Shown: positions 24,257-35,470, numbered from the stretch's first letter. The stretch: DNA of 64,000 nucleotides from Malania oleifera (GCF_029873635.1 NC_080423.1:90751191-90815190), one strand, 5' to 3'. The notes: a model not told the origin generated them from the sequence alone. A program made the numbers and translations.

Positions 24257-25660
24257 TCAAGATGGACTATATATATTCACTAGTTCCATCTTGCCAATAA
24301 AATGATTAAATTGATACAACCCAAGGGCCTTGGTAAGAGTATCTACGATCTGATCATTTGTTTTTACATGAAATAGTTTGATAACTCCCTCTTGCAATTT
24401 CTCCCTTACAATGTGACAATCCAATTCAATATGTTTAATCCTTTCATGATATACTAGATTGGAAGAAATATGAATCGCAGCTTGACTATCGCAGTACATC
24501 AAAGCCGGATGATGAGATGTAATACCAAAATCTGAAAGCAAAATTTTCAACCAAATAACTTCACAAACAACTACTTCCATAAATCTATATTCTAATTCAG
24601 CTGAAGATCTAGAAATGGTATGTTGTTTCTTGGACTTCCAATTAATCAAATTATCACCCAGAAAAATAGTAAAACCAGTAACAGACCTCCTAGTATCAAG
24701 ACAAGCTGCCCAATCTGAATCTGTATAAACTTTCAGCTGAAAATTATCTGAAACAGCAGAGAAAAACAAGCCCAATCCCACCGTACCTTTGATATATTGC
24801 ACTACTTTATGAGCTGCAGCCATATAAGGTGCTCTAGGTTTACTCATAAATTGACTTAGCCTTTGAATAGCAAAAGTAATGTATGTCCTTATTATAGTCA
24901 AGTATATCAACCTTCCAACAAACCGTCTATATTGAGAAGGATCTTCTAGTTCATCACCATCACTAGAATTAAGAGCCAAATTTTGAATCATTGGTGTATT
25001 AGCTGGTTTACGGCCAAGCAAGCCACAATCCTCAATAATTTCTAATGAATACTTCCTTTGACACAAGTGAATCTCTTTAGAAGACCTAGCAGCTTCGAGT
25101 CCTAAGAAATATTTTAAAGGACCTAAAACTTTCAACTTGAAATGAGTATTCAAATAATTCTTCAAAGAATCCATAGCATTAATATCATTGCTAGCAATTA
25201 AAATATCATCAACATATACTAAAAGCATGATGATAGATGCTCCTTCAACCTTAGAGAAAAGAGAATAATCTGATTTTGATTGAGTAAAACCAGCAGCTGT
25301 CAAAGTAGTAGAGAATTTAGCAAACCATTGTCGTGAGGCTTGTTTTAAACCATACAATGACTTTCTAAGCTTACAAACCATATTAGTCTCCCCCTTGCTG
25401 TCAAAACCAGGTGGCAATGTCATATAAACCTCTTCATGAAGATCGCCATGCAGAAAAGCATTATTCACATCCATTTGAATAATTTTCCAGTTCTTGACAG
25501 CAGCAATGGAAAGAAAAAGACAAACTGTTGTAAGCTTAGCTACAGGACTAAAAGTCTCATGATAATCAAAACCCTCCAATTGAGTGTACCCTTTAGCAAC
25601 CAGGCGAGCCTTACATCTGTCAACACTGCCATCTGAATTTAACTTCAGTTTATAAACCTA
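24257..25660 (-). pseudogene. copia reverse transcriptase and RNase H (Ale/Retrofit)
   Basis: A 440-codon uninterrupted minus-strand frame (25579-24257) covers almost the whole RT-RH part. Motifs: [50 protein letters not shown], the catalytic YVDDILIA, then [16 protein letters not shown]. RNase H follows with [38 protein letters not shown] and [15 protein letters not shown] converts element RNA to DNA; RNase H removes the RNA strand. This is the best-preserved frame of the element, but the upstream join to integrase is broken by a stop near 25660. Confidence 0.88.
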
Positions 25661-25741
25661 TTTGCAACCAATAGGATGTTTTCTAGCAGGCAAAGAAACT
25701 AAGTCCCATGTATGATTCTGTTCCAAGGCTAAAATTTCCTC

Positions 25742-27017
25742 TTACATAGCAGTCCTCCATTCAGGATAAGAAATAGCTTGCAAAAAGGTCTTTGGCTCAA
25801 AAAGAATGGAAGTGGTTACAACAAAATGCTTATGAGAATGAGATAATTTGTCATAAGAAAGATACGAATGAAGAGGATGAGAAGTATTCTGAAAAGAAAA
25901 CCCAGCATCCTGTGAAGAAGAAAAACCAGGAGAATGTAACATGGCCTGCTGACAGTGATAAAATTGAAAATATGTAGGAGGATGTTTTACACGAGTTGAT
26001 CTTCTAGGAGGATCAACCTGAGGAAGGAAAGATGAAGGATGGTCTAAATGTATAACTGAATCATATGTAGATGAAGTAGGATAAAAATCAAAAGCTGGAG
26101 CAGGTGATGAAAGAGAAATATTTGAAGCATGTGAAGCAGAAAATTCAGAATCTGGAGCTATCGTGGATAAAGAAACAGAAGAAAAATATGGAGAAAAAGA
26201 AATATCTGAAGAAGGAAAAGATATGGAGGAAGGCTTGTCAAAAGGAAATGCATTTTCATGAAATACCACATCTCTAGAAATGTAGGAAACCTGAGTTTCT
26301 AAATTGAGCAATTTATAGCCTTTAACACCAGAAGGATATCCAAGAAAAATTGATTTTACAGCTCCAAGAAAGAACATGGTTCAATTATGAGAAAGTGTAG
26401 AACCAAAACACAAGCATCCAAATGCTCGAAGATGAGAATAAGAAGGAGGTTTATGATATAAGAGTTCAAAAGGACTCTTATTAAGAAGAACAGGACTTGA
26501 AGTTTTGTTAATAAGATAAACAGCTGTAAGAACACTGTCCCCCCAAAAACATATAGGAACCTTAGCATGAAAAAGCAAAGATCGTGCCACATTAAAAATA
26601 TGTTGGTGTTTTCTTTCCACAACAGAATTTTGTTGTGGAGTAGCAACGCAACTCAATTGATGAAAGAACCCTTTGGAAGCAAAGAATGATTTTAAAGGAA
26701 ATTTAGGTCCATTATCATATCTGACAATCTTAATTTTTGTAGAAAACTGAGTTTCTATATGAACAAAAAAAGATTGTAACAAAGTATCAGCTTCTGATTT
26801 TGATTTCATTAAAAAAAATCCAAGTAGCTCTAAAAAAATCATCCACTATAGAAAGGAAATACCTGAAACCTTCCTTTGTAAGAATTGACATGGGTCCCCA
26901 TATATCACAATGAACCAAATGAAATGGAATATTAGATTTATTATTGCTAATAGGAAAGGGTAATCGTTTTTGTTTAGCAATAGGACAGGTAGTACATGTT
27001 ACATATTCAGTAGACAA
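25742..27017 (-). pseudogene. copia integrase (Ale/Retrofit), frame-broken
   Basis: Minus-strand integrase in three pieces. 27017-26787 has the zinc-finger end CTTCPIAKQKRLPF and the core HLVHCDIWGPM and IVDDFFRATW. 26842-26381 carries VRYDNGPKF (second Asp), the QQNSVVERKHQHI block (catalytic Glu) and VYLINKTSSPVL. 26377-25742 is the C-terminal part with FLGYPSGVKGYKLLNLE and a Ser-rich linker to RT. The core DDE residues look present, but a frameshift near 26820 and one near 26380 separate the pieces. Confidence 0.85.
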
Positions 27018-27097
27018 ATGAGGAATATGTTTATTAAAAGTTATAACCTAGAAAAACAAGGATGTCCTAATCTAAAATGCCATAAGACTTTATTTGA

Positions 27098-27565
27098 CTA
27101 AACAGAAACACAAGTAATAAAAGATTTATTATGCAAAACAGAAGAAGAATTTGAAGAAGTCAATCTGTATAGGCCATCTTGCAATTCACCAGTTCCAATC
27201 ATCTTCCAAGTTGCAAGGTCCTGCAGAAAACACTTGTCAGCTTGAACAATTAAGCGACCGTTTGAAGTATAAGTAAGCTTGCTGACTGAAATCAAATTGA
27301 AAGAAAAAGAAGGAACGCAAAGCACATTTTTCGAGAGGATAGTAGGACTGAGAACAATGTCACCAATATGTGTGACATTAGCACAAGTACCATTCGGTAA
27401 TTTAACTGAATATGATATTGATGTTGGTGGATTAATATATAAACTTGGAGAATGAACCATGTGGTCTGAAGCACCACTGTCAATTATCCAAGTGAATGGA
27501 GTTAAAGAATGTGCAGTAAGACAAAGTGAAGTGATATTACCTGAGAAATTTGGTAGCAAAGTCAT
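27098..27565 (-). pseudogene. copia protease / GAG-pre-integrase (Ale/Retrofit)
   Basis: A 155-codon minus-strand frame with the aspartic protease site WIIDSGASDHMVH near its start (about 27490), intact D-S-G, followed by VKLPNGTCANVTHIGDI and NLISVSKLTY, then the start of the GAG-pre-integrase region. It would cleave the polyprotein. A stop near 27100 separates it from the integrase zinc finger. Confidence 0.85.
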
Positions 27566-27674
27566 ATTAGCTGAAAGAATATGAGTGGAGGATGCTTGTG
27601 GCGTGAGGAGAGCTAGCGATTGATCTGTGGTGAGAGATGACTTATCATCAGCAATAGAAACTTGTTGAGCTGAA

Positions 27675-28658
27675 TTACAGAAGCAGATTGTTGAGCTGAA
27701 TTACAGAAGCAGATTGTTGAGCTGAATTTACAGAAGTAGATCCAGCCTTGGTTTTGTTTTTAAATTTATAGTTAGGAGGATAACCATGTAACTTGCAACA
27801 CTTATCAACAATGTGCCCAACAATGCCACAATGACTACAGATTAATCTTGAGCGAGTATTTCCTTTAAAATTCTTAAAAGAAACCTCAAATTTTGTTGCT
27901 AAGGCAACTGATTCAATGGAAACAGAAGCATTGTGATGACTAATGCCTCCTTGTCTCTCTTCTTGTAGAACAAGAGAAAAAGCTTTATTAATAGAAAGCA
28001 AAGGATCCATCATCAAAATCTGGTTTCTCACATTATCAAAAAAATCATTAAGCCCCATAAGAAATGTCATAAGATAGGACTGATGATGATATTGAGCAAG
28101 AATAGTAGATAAATTACATGTGCATCCATGACAATAACAAACTGGCAGAGGCTAATAATTCAGAAGTTCATCCCATAGCACCTTTAAATTTGTAAAATAA
28201 GTGCTCACATCACTTTGATTTTGGCGTAGGGCAGAAATAGCATATTGTAACTCAAAAATCCGAGGTCCATTGCCTTGCGAGAATCGTTCTTTCAGCTCAA
28301 ACCAAATTGCTCTGGAAGAATCAATATATATAACACTCTAAGCAATCTTTGAAGACAAAGAATTAAGAAGCCAAGACAGCACAACAATATCACATTTGCT
28401 CCAAGAAGGAAATAGAGGATCATCCTTGGCTGGAACAGAAAGTGATCCATCAATAAAACTAAGCTTATTGCGTGCCTTCAGAGATAGAAATATCGATCGA
28501 GACCATGAATGGTAGTTGTTGTTGCTCAGTTTCTCGTTCACAAATAGAACTCTAGGATGATCGGCATTGGTAAGAAAATAGGGGCTGCGTGGATCAGATT
28601 CGACATTCGTAGCAGAACTTGCAGGTAGATTTTCATGAACAGAAGAATTTTCTGCCAT
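27675..28658 (-). pseudogene. copia gag (Ale/Retrofit), frame-broken
   Basis: Starts at MAENSSVHENLPASSA (28658), chosen over the upstream in-frame ATG at 28766 because family gags begin shortly before the PYFLTNADHPRVLFVNEKL block. YHSWSRSIFLSL (28500s) is the capsid N-terminal motif. Stops break it between 28338 and 28070. The C-terminal piece (28070-27675) has the zinc knuckle C-S-H-C...G-H-I-V-D-K-C followed by KLHGYPPNYKFKNK, the lineage hallmark. A 24-base unit with GCTGAATT(A)CAGAAG is tandemly repeated at 27667-27735, just after the zinc knuckle region. Confidence 0.85.
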
Positions 28659-28770
28659 GATCAAAAAGAGAAAAAGGGAAAATGGAGAATCGAAGAAAGA
28701 GAATAAAAGAAGGAGAAAGAAGGAGAATCGAAGAAGAATCAAAAGGCGTGCAGACTCCCGCCACACTTTC

Positions 28771-28782
28771 GCTCTGATACCA
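28771..28782 (-). other. Primer-binding site (initiator-Met tRNA)
   Basis: Minus strand TGGTATCAGAGC, a perfect 12-base complement of the plant initiator-Met tRNA 3' end, touching the 5' LTR. Confidence 0.92.
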
Positions 28783-28928
28783 TATCAAGAAATGAAAAAA
28801 ATAATTTTCATTCGTATGTATTCAGTAAACAGTACAGGTGGGTATATATACAAATACCTAGGGACAAAACTGTAATTCTACTGACCCTAAATACAAACTA
28901 ATATAACAGGAAAACAGAAAACTTATTA
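28783..28928 (-). repeat. 5' LTR of Ale/Retrofit copia (146 bp)
   Basis: Partner of 24103-24249 with the same TA...TA ends. The right neighbour CCATC is the target duplication with one mismatch to CTATC. Confidence 0.9.
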
Positions 28929-29147
28929 CCATCGGTCGTCGATTTGATGCAGCAGCAGGTGAAGCACCGGACTTCTATGCTCTTAGCAATGTCGTTGATG
29001 AACTTAATCCTGTCGCAACACATGGACAGCGGCACTGCCACGCCGCCGACCACCATGGCCAAGAAGCACGAGGCGATCTCCTTCCTCACGTCGTCGTTGC
29101 ATGACATCACAACACATGCTCTTTTGATTTTTTTTTTTCTGTTATGA
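28929..29147 (+). other. GC-rich coding-like segment inside the inverted-repeat element
   Basis: A 180 bp block of clearly higher GC than anything nearby, open on both strands (plus 28944-29147, minus 29110-28898). The plus frame would continue left across the copia insertion to an ATG near 24085 and ends after LTSSLHDITTHALLIF. The minus frame contains VRKEIASCFLAMVVGGVAVP. I recognise neither. GC-rich exon-like DNA between long terminal inverted repeats suggests a host gene fragment captured by a Pack-type element. It could also be a decayed host exon. Confidence 0.3.
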
Positions 29148-29555
29148 TTTATGGGGTTTGGGTTTGTTTTCCATTTTTAATTTGAAGATTTAATCTTATT
29201 TATTTGCAATTTGCTCACACCACACTTCACCCACCCAAACTGGTCTGATTTGTTGCTGTGGTGCTGTTCCTAGAGTAGTTTTTGTTCTTGGTTTATATTA
29301 GTATTGAGTGCCTGAGGAAACGATTGTGGTTTTTTGTAGTCTTGGTAAAGGCTGATGTTGAGTTAAGCAATATAGCTGTGGGAAAATTGGAAAAGGGGAA
29401 TGGGAGTCGGTGGGCAAGGATGTGATAATTTGCTTCTTGGTCGTGGTGGTTGATGGCAGGATGAGTGGTGGGACATTGCAGCACATGTTTTTGGATCTCA
29501 GGTGAAGAGCAGAGGAAGAGGGGAGACATGCGAGAGAGCAACAAAGAACCAGCGG

Positions 29556-29927
29556 GTGGAGAGTTTCCTTTTTTAAAAATTTTTTTTAAATTTTTTTTTC
29601 ACACAAATGTACCAACAATGTTAGCACCGTTTCCAACAGGAGATGTGGGCCCTACATACCACGTGTTAAAAATTGAAAGGCTAGGCACAGCTACACGTGG
29701 AGGAGCTAGTTTGTCCTATAATTTCCCCTTGTGGAATTATTGGACAGGGGTGGGCATTGGTATTCATGCATATACCTAGCTTAGCTTATTCAATTAAACA
29801 ATTCGACAGCACACTGCTCAAGAGGACTTTTAAAAATCAAATAGGATACAAATACACGATGAAATTAATGCACCAAAGTATACCAAAAGGATGCTTGTAG
29901 GAGCAAGAGTTCCCTTAAAAAAATAGT
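29556..29927. repeat. Duplicated segment, copy 1
   Basis: About 370 bp, matching 30033-30390 almost base for base (offset 463; one substitution seen, plus a 14-base length change in an A/T tract). It spans the right inverted-repeat arm and about 200 bp of flanking DNA, so duplication followed insertion of the element. The same 67-codon frame appears in both copies only because of the duplication. Confidence 0.9.
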
Positions 29928-30032
29928 CCTCTTGATTTTACCTGAGAAATCAAGTGGAGAGTTTAAAAATAGTCCTCTTGATTTTAAAAAAATAGTCTTC
30001 TTGGTACATTGTAGCTGGGCCCACACCTCCAC

Positions 30033-30390
30033 GTGGAGAGTTTCCTTTTTTAAATTTTTTTTCACACAAATGTACCAACAATGTTAGCACCGTTTCCAAC
30101 AGGAGGTGTGGGCCCTACATACCACGTGTTAAAAATTGAAAGGCTAGGCACAGCTACACGTGGAGGAGCTAGTTTGTCCTATAATTTCCCCTTGTGGAAT
30201 TATTGGACAGGGGTGGGCATTGGTATTCATGCATATACCTAGCTTAGCTTATTCAATTAAACAATTCGACAGCACACTGCTCAAGAGGACTTTTAAAAAT
30301 CAAATAGGATACAAATACACGATGAAATTAATGCACCAAAGTATACCAAAAGGATGCTTGTAGGAGCAAGAGTTCCCTTAAAAAAATAGT
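30033..30390. repeat. Duplicated segment, copy 2
   Basis: Second copy of 29556-29927. The 105-base spacer is built of short fragments also found in the copies (GTGGAGAGTTT, AAAATAGTCCTCTTGATTTT twice), as left by template switching. DNA to its right up to about 31020 is AT-rich with no gene seen. Confidence 0.9.
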
Positions 30391-31020
30391 TGCCAAATCA
30401 AATTGGACTCAAATCTCTTGCAATACTAGTAACTATAAGATTACACATTACAATTTTCTTCTATTTTTATTTAAATAACAAAAAACCTTAACGACGGCGT
30501 TTGCCTGGATAAAACATGTGGGGTTCACACTGCTTTATCCAATCAGGCCTTGTCATGTTGACCTATAAGGTTATAAGGTCGTGTTATTTAACATTACTGA
30601 TTTTAAAAATTACTTGGATCACTTGCTTTTTGGAACAATCTATGTTGTCTATTTTTTATTCTAAAAGGCAATATATGAGAAGCATTTGCAGACTTTATCC
30701 CTAGCCTCTAAATCTTGGAGTATCTAGTTTTCAAACCCTCATAATGCTTGACCCCTATACCTTTGGAGGGTTTTTTTGGGGTTAAAAAAATTGATCACAA
30801 AGATGATTAGTGAAAGGACACAACATTTCCTGAAATTTTAAAAATTTCAAAGATCTACCCTGAGGTTATAAAAAGTTTGTGGACTTTTTTTTAGATTTGT
30901 CAAAAATACATAAATCCCCCCCCCCCTTCATGTTTGATAAAAAGAGATTTTTTTTAGGGATAAAAGTGTCTCAAAAATCAAGTATTAGGAGAGGTTTGTT
31001 GAAAATCTTAGATGACGTTT

Positions 31021-31057
31021 GTGTGTGTGTGTGTGTGTGTGTGTTTTTTTTTTTTTA
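31021..31057. repeat. (GT)12 microsatellite with T14 run
   Basis: Twelve GT units followed by a T run, just upstream of the gypsy gag. Confidence 0.95.
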
Positions 31058-31130
31058 TACTAAATTTTAGGGAAAGTCAATGTATGTTGTCCCCCTTCCC
31101 CCCTTTTCTAATGTTATAAATTTTAATGCT

Positions 31131-32195
31131 ATGGGTGACCAGTCAGCCCAGCCAATCCATTCCGCACCAATTGACAACTTCTATGTACCAATGATCGAAT
31201 TCCTAGCATTCCAGAGAAGGGTGAAGGATATGTTCACTATGATTCTACTTCAGAGAAGGGATCATAGGGAACCTGCTCCTAAGCCTAATCAGACAAAAGC
31301 TAGATCTGATGAGAAGGTTGCAGTCCCACTAGAGGTTGTTGCTAAGGCTTCCAATCCAGCAAAGAAGGTGGAAGATGCAAATAGTGTGAGTATCTTTAAG
31401 CAATGGTCTTACGAGCTAGAGGAAAAGTTCAAAAAAAAAAAAAAATCAACCAATTAGAGAAGATGATGAAGGAAGTGCACAACTATCCCTCCATAGGGCA
31501 GTCATCATTCAAATCTTCAGATCCTCTTTTCACTAAAGAGGTAATGGATGTTCCTCTGCATAGCAAGTTTAAAATTCCGAGTATTGAGGGGTACGTTGGT
31601 CTATCCAAGCTTGTAGATTACTTGGAAACCTTTAGAGTGTTGATGTAATTGTAAGGTGCACTAGATGCAATCATGTGCTGAGTTTTTGCCGCCACTCTAA
31701 AGGGAATGCCAGGACATGGTACCGAACTTTGAAACCTAGTTCCACTGGATCCTTTTCTTAAATGGAGCAACAATTTACTAGACACTTTGTCAGTAGTCGG
31801 AAAATAGCAAAAACTTCGACTCATCTTATGAGCTTTGTTCAAGGAGAAAGAGAGACGTTAAAAGAATTCATGCATCGCTTTGTCAATGCCACCCTAGAAA
31901 TTCAAAACTTGGATCACAGGGTGGCGGTAGCGGTAGCGGCCTTGACAATAGCCCTCCAGCTAGGGGATTTCCTAAATTCATTAGGGATAAAGCCCCTGGT
32001 CAGCATGGGGGAGCTGATGAAACGCACCCAGAAATACATAAACCTAGAAGAAATGATGACCACAAGAAGGAGCCAAACCAACTTAAAAAGGAAAGGCCGA
32101 AGAGATACGAAGGAAGCAACCCAAGTAGGAAAAAGGCAAGAAAGTAGTAGACTGCTCAATAGCCAAAGGGAGTTAGGATCCGCACCTAAATTCTA
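31131..32195 (+). pseudogene. gypsy gag remnant (Tat)
   Basis: Begins MGDQSAQPIHSAPIDNFY. After a frameshift at an A run near 31440 it continues with VPLHSKFKIPSIEGYVG and, from 31762, the retrotransposon gag core QQFTRHFVSSRKIAKTS, LMSFVQGERETLKEFMHRF. The tail is basic. The gag forms particles and binds RNA. A tandem GGTAGCG codes AVAVAA near 31925. At least two frameshifts and a stop make it non-functional. Confidence 0.8.
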
Positions 32196-32399
32196 GTCCT
32201 ACACCCCCTTGAACGTCTCTCGAACCAATGTTTAGATGCACATCTGAGAGAAGGGTTACATTTCCTAGCTAGAACCCATGCGCGCACCATTATATAATAG
32301 GAGTACATCAAAGTTTTGCAAATTCCATGAGGATCATAGGCATGACACGAGGAGTGTATCCACTTGAAAAAATGAGATTGAAGCCTTAATAAGAAGATG

Positions 32400-33230
32400 G
32401 TACTTGTTAAAGTTCATAAAAGAGGTGATCGCTGAACCAAAGCCCGTGATCATAAAAAGTCAAAGATTGAGCAGAAGGAAGACCGGATTGTGGGAGAAAT
32501 CACCATAATTTTTGGAGAACCAACTAGTGGAGGAGATACCGGAGGTTCCAAGAAGAGATATGCAAAACAGGTGATCTTGATGGAAGATTAGAGACAGAAT
32601 CAGAAAAAGCAGAAGTAGGAAGAGATTATCACCTTCACCAAAGAAGATAAGAAAGGTGTACAACAGCCTCTTGATGATAATGCCTTGGTGGTATCGTTAC
32701 TTGTCACCAACTATCGAGTAAGGAGGGTGTTGATAAACAACGAAACTTCAGCCAACATAATCTTTTGGTTGGTACTACAAGAAATGAAGATCGAAAGAGA
32801 ACGCTTGAAGCCTATCTCAACACCCTTAGTCGGATTCGATGGAGATGTGATCCATCCTTTGGGAACAATCACACTCCCACTAACCATGGGGACACCCCTG
32901 CAGCAGGTCACCTTCATGATGAACTTCCTAGTAGTTGACCATCCTTCCATTTATAATATAATATTGGGAAGCCCAACATTCAACACAACTCAGACCATAA
33001 CCTCCACTTATCATTTGAAGGTTAAGTTTCCCACCTCGAACGGGGCCAGAGAAATAAAAAGAGATCAGATAATAGCTCACAACTGCTATGTGATGGCTCT
33101 GAAAGGAAAAATATAAGGATGGGAAACCTTAACCATTGAAGATTTGGAGGTAAGAGGCGAGTACTCTCAGATCAGCACGTTAGATAAGGAGCCAGTTAGC
33201 TTTCTAGTAGAACACGACCAAGAGAGGTAT
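32400..33230 (+). pseudogene. gypsy aspartic protease remnant (Tat)
   Basis: The open part is 32685-33116. The active site reads VLINNETSANI where the family has D-(S/G)-SAN, so the catalytic Asp is Asn. Supporting motifs are TPLVGFDGDVIHPLGTITLP and YNIILGSPTFN (family ILGRPWL). The upstream 32400-32680 part is charged linker with stops. The stop at 33114 and frame changes after it separate protease from RT. Confidence 0.8.
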
Positions 33231-34640
33231 ATCTAGATCGGAAACCAATTGAAAGAATCATTGAAAACAGAGCTGGTAAGGTTATTGGGTGAATATGCAG
33301 ATATCTTTGCCTGGTCTGCTGACGATATGCCAACAATTGATCCTATGGTCATTAAGCATAGATTGCAAGTTGATCTTAACCACCACCTTGTATAGCAGAA
33401 GAAGAGGATCTTTTCTTTAGAATGAATCAAGATATCGACGAAGAGGTAAACAAGCTTTTAAATGTTAGTTTCATCAGGGAAGTCAACTATCCAGAATGGC
33501 TTAGCAATGTAGTTATGGTAAAAACATCAAATGGGAAGTGGCATACTTGCATCGAATTTACAGACTTGAATAAAACATGCCCCAATGATAGCTTCCCTCT
33601 TCCATGAATTGACTAGTTGGTGGACTCCACATCTAGACATGAACTTTTGAGTTTCATGGATGCATACTCAGGTTACAACCAGATCCGTATGCACCCACAA
33701 GATGAAGAGAAAATTGTATTTATCACCGAAAGGGGGCTTTACTGCTATAGAGTAATGTCATTTTGGTTGAAAAATGCAAGAGCAACCTACTAGAGGATGG
33801 TGAAAAAAATCTTCAAGGATTACTTAGGGAATACCATGGAGGCCTATGTGGACAACATTCTAGTCATGAACCTAAAAGTTGATAATTACATAAAGGATTT
33901 GGGAAGAACGTTACACAAGTACATAATGAGGCTGAAATGTGCATTCGATGTGTCAGTAGGAAAATTTTTAGGGTTCTTGGTAACCCACAGGGGAATAGAA
34001 GCAACCCCAAATAAGATATGAGTTTTGATGGAGATGCATGTTCCTCAGACAAAGAAGGAAGTTCAAGTTCTAACGGGAAGAATTGCCTCGTTGAGCAGTT
34101 TTGTCTCTTGTTCAGGGGGATAGGTGTCTACCATTCTTTAAGACACTACGCAAAGTAGGAAATTTTGAATGGGGAGAAGAGCAGAATAAGGCTTTCAAGC
34201 AGCTCAAGGAGTACCTCTGCTCTCCACCCCTCTTGACAAAAGCAAGTACTGGAAAGGATCTATACTTGTATTTGGCTTCTACACGATGAGCGGTGAGTGT
34301 AGTCCTAGTCCGAGAGGAAAATAGGCAACATAAACTCATATATATTACACCAACAAAGTATTGTGCGAAGCAGAGATTAATTATACACCAAAAGAGAAGG
34401 CTACTTTTGCAATTAATTGTGCGGCTAGAAAGCTAAGACTCTACTTTCAAGCACACAAAGTAATCATGTTGACCAACATACCAACGAGACAAATCTTCTA
34501 GCGCCTTGAAACCTAGGGAGGATGGTGAAATGGTTAGTCGAGTTGGGAGAGTTTGACATCCACTATAATCTGAGGTCTGCAATCAACACCTAGGCCCTAG
34601 CTGATTTCGTGGTCGAACAAGCCTACGAAAAATTAGAAGA
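33230..34640 (+). pseudogene. gypsy reverse transcriptase and RNase H (Tat)
   Basis: RT begins around 33422 (MNQDIDEEVNKLLNVSFIRE, YPEWLSNVVMVK). It continues with CIEFTDLNKTCPNDSFPLP, FMDAYSGYNQIRMH and the catalytic box YVDNILVMN, where YVDD has become YVDN. Connection and first RNase H: KFLGFLVTHRGIEATPNKI, then EEQNKAFKQLKEYLCSPPLL. Stops occur near 33607, 33790, 34020 and 34287. The catalytic change and stops rule out activity. Confidence 0.85.
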
Positions 34641-35470
34641 GTCAGAAGTCTGGATGCTCCATGTGGACGGGTCCTAAAATGAAACATGGGGAGGTGCATG
34701 TCTAATCCTTATAGCCCCATATGGATCCGAAGTGCATTATACATTGTAGTTAGAGTTCGCAACAACTAATAATGATTCAGAGTACGAAGCCCTATTAGCA
34801 GGGTTGCAGATTTCTATGTCTCTTGAGGTAAGGAAGCTCCATGTCTAAAGCGAATCCTAGCTTGTGGTTGAACAGGTGAAAGGTGATTTTGAAGCCAGAG
34901 AGCCAAAAATGAAAAGATATCTGGCAAAGGTGCTGGAGTATATAAAAAAAAAAAATTTGAATTCAAAATTTTGCACATTCCCCGAGCAATGAATGCAAAA
35001 GCTGATGCATTGGCAAGGCTGGCTTCAGTTTCAAAACCAAATTGGGAGAATGTTGTCTACCAAGAGCGAATAAGGAAACCAACCTATGAAGAGATCGATA
35101 TAACCACAATAAAGGAGGACGAAGAAGATTAAAGGACTATCCTAATAAGATACCTCCAAGATGATTGGTTACTTGATGACAAGGAGTTATTAAAGTTAAG
35201 GAGGAAGGCAACAAGGTATACAATAATAAGCAAAGAGTTGTACCAATGATCTTTAACGCTGTCATATCTACTATGCCTAGGCAAAAAGGAAGCAGAGTAT
35301 GTACTGAGAGAAATCCATGAAGGAGTTTACGGCAACTATTTAGCTGGGAGAGTTTTGGCTCACAAGGCTTTACGACAAGGATACTACTAACCCATCATGA
35401 GAAAAGATGCACTAGAATTGGTGTGATAGATGCCAAAGGTGCGCCAATATAACTCGCTCACTTGCTAGGA
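34641..35470 (+). pseudogene. Second RNase H domain and integrase start (Tat)
   Basis: WMLHVDGS, then GGACLILIAPYG, NNDSEYEALLAGLQ and HIPRAMNAKADALARLAS are motifs of the extra RNase H found in Tat elements. The integrase N-terminus follows: YVLREIHEGVYGNYLAGRVLAHKALRQGYY and a broken H2C2 finger near 35430. Similarity stops there. An A9 run at 34951 causes a frame change. Confidence 0.8.

Larger units (their letters stand above)
24103..28928 (-). mobile_element. Ale/Retrofit-type Ty1/copia retrotransposon, near complete but decayed
   Basis: A 4,826 bp element with short LTRs (24103-24249 and 28783-28928, about 94% identical by eye) and 5 bp target duplication CTATC / CCATC (24098-24102, 28929-28933). 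The PBS TGGTATCAGAGC sits directly beside the 5' LTR (28771-28782, complement). A GAGGGGG polypurine tract adjoins the 3' LTR (about 24251-24260). Order on the minus strand is gag, protease, integrase, RT, RNase H. Short LTRs and the zinc knuckle ending C-x4-HGYPP mark the Ale/Retrofit lineage. Frame breaks in gag and between integrase blocks make it non-functional. Confidence 0.92.
23857..29728. mobile_element. Inverted-repeat-bounded DNA element, split by an LTR element
   Basis: The left end, from AGGGAAATTATAAAAG (23857) to the A-rich run near 23980, is matched in reverse complement at 29570-29728, ending TATAATTTCCC. Shared blocks include AGCTCCTCC / GGAGGAGCT, GCCTAGCCTTTCAATTTT / AAAATTGAAAGGCTAG and GTGGTATGTGGG / CCCTACATACCAC. 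Arms of about 120-160 bp flank a core of about 0.8 kb once the copia at 24103-28928 is discounted. Long terminal inverted repeats suggest a Mutator- or hAT-like non-autonomous element. Flanks TTTTGTAG and CCTTGTGG could be a decayed 8 bp target duplication. No transposase is present. Confidence 0.55.
31131..35470 (+). mobile_element. Ty3/gypsy retrotransposon, Tat lineage, decayed and truncated
   Basis: Plus-strand gag, protease, RT, RNase H, a second RNase H domain and the beginning of integrase, in that order. RT before integrase is the gypsy order, and a second RNase H after the first is characteristic of the Tat clade (Ogre/Retand relatives). Many in-frame stops break every domain. Integrase ends near 35470 before its catalytic core, and neither LTR is recognisable, so both ends are lost. 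Catalytic acidic residues of protease and RT are replaced by Asn. Confidence 0.85.

Noticed and set aside
29697-30363. Two identical 67-codon frames (29697-29900 and 30160-30363)
   Set aside because: Identity is due to the segment duplication; the frame lies over a transposon terminus and has no gene features.
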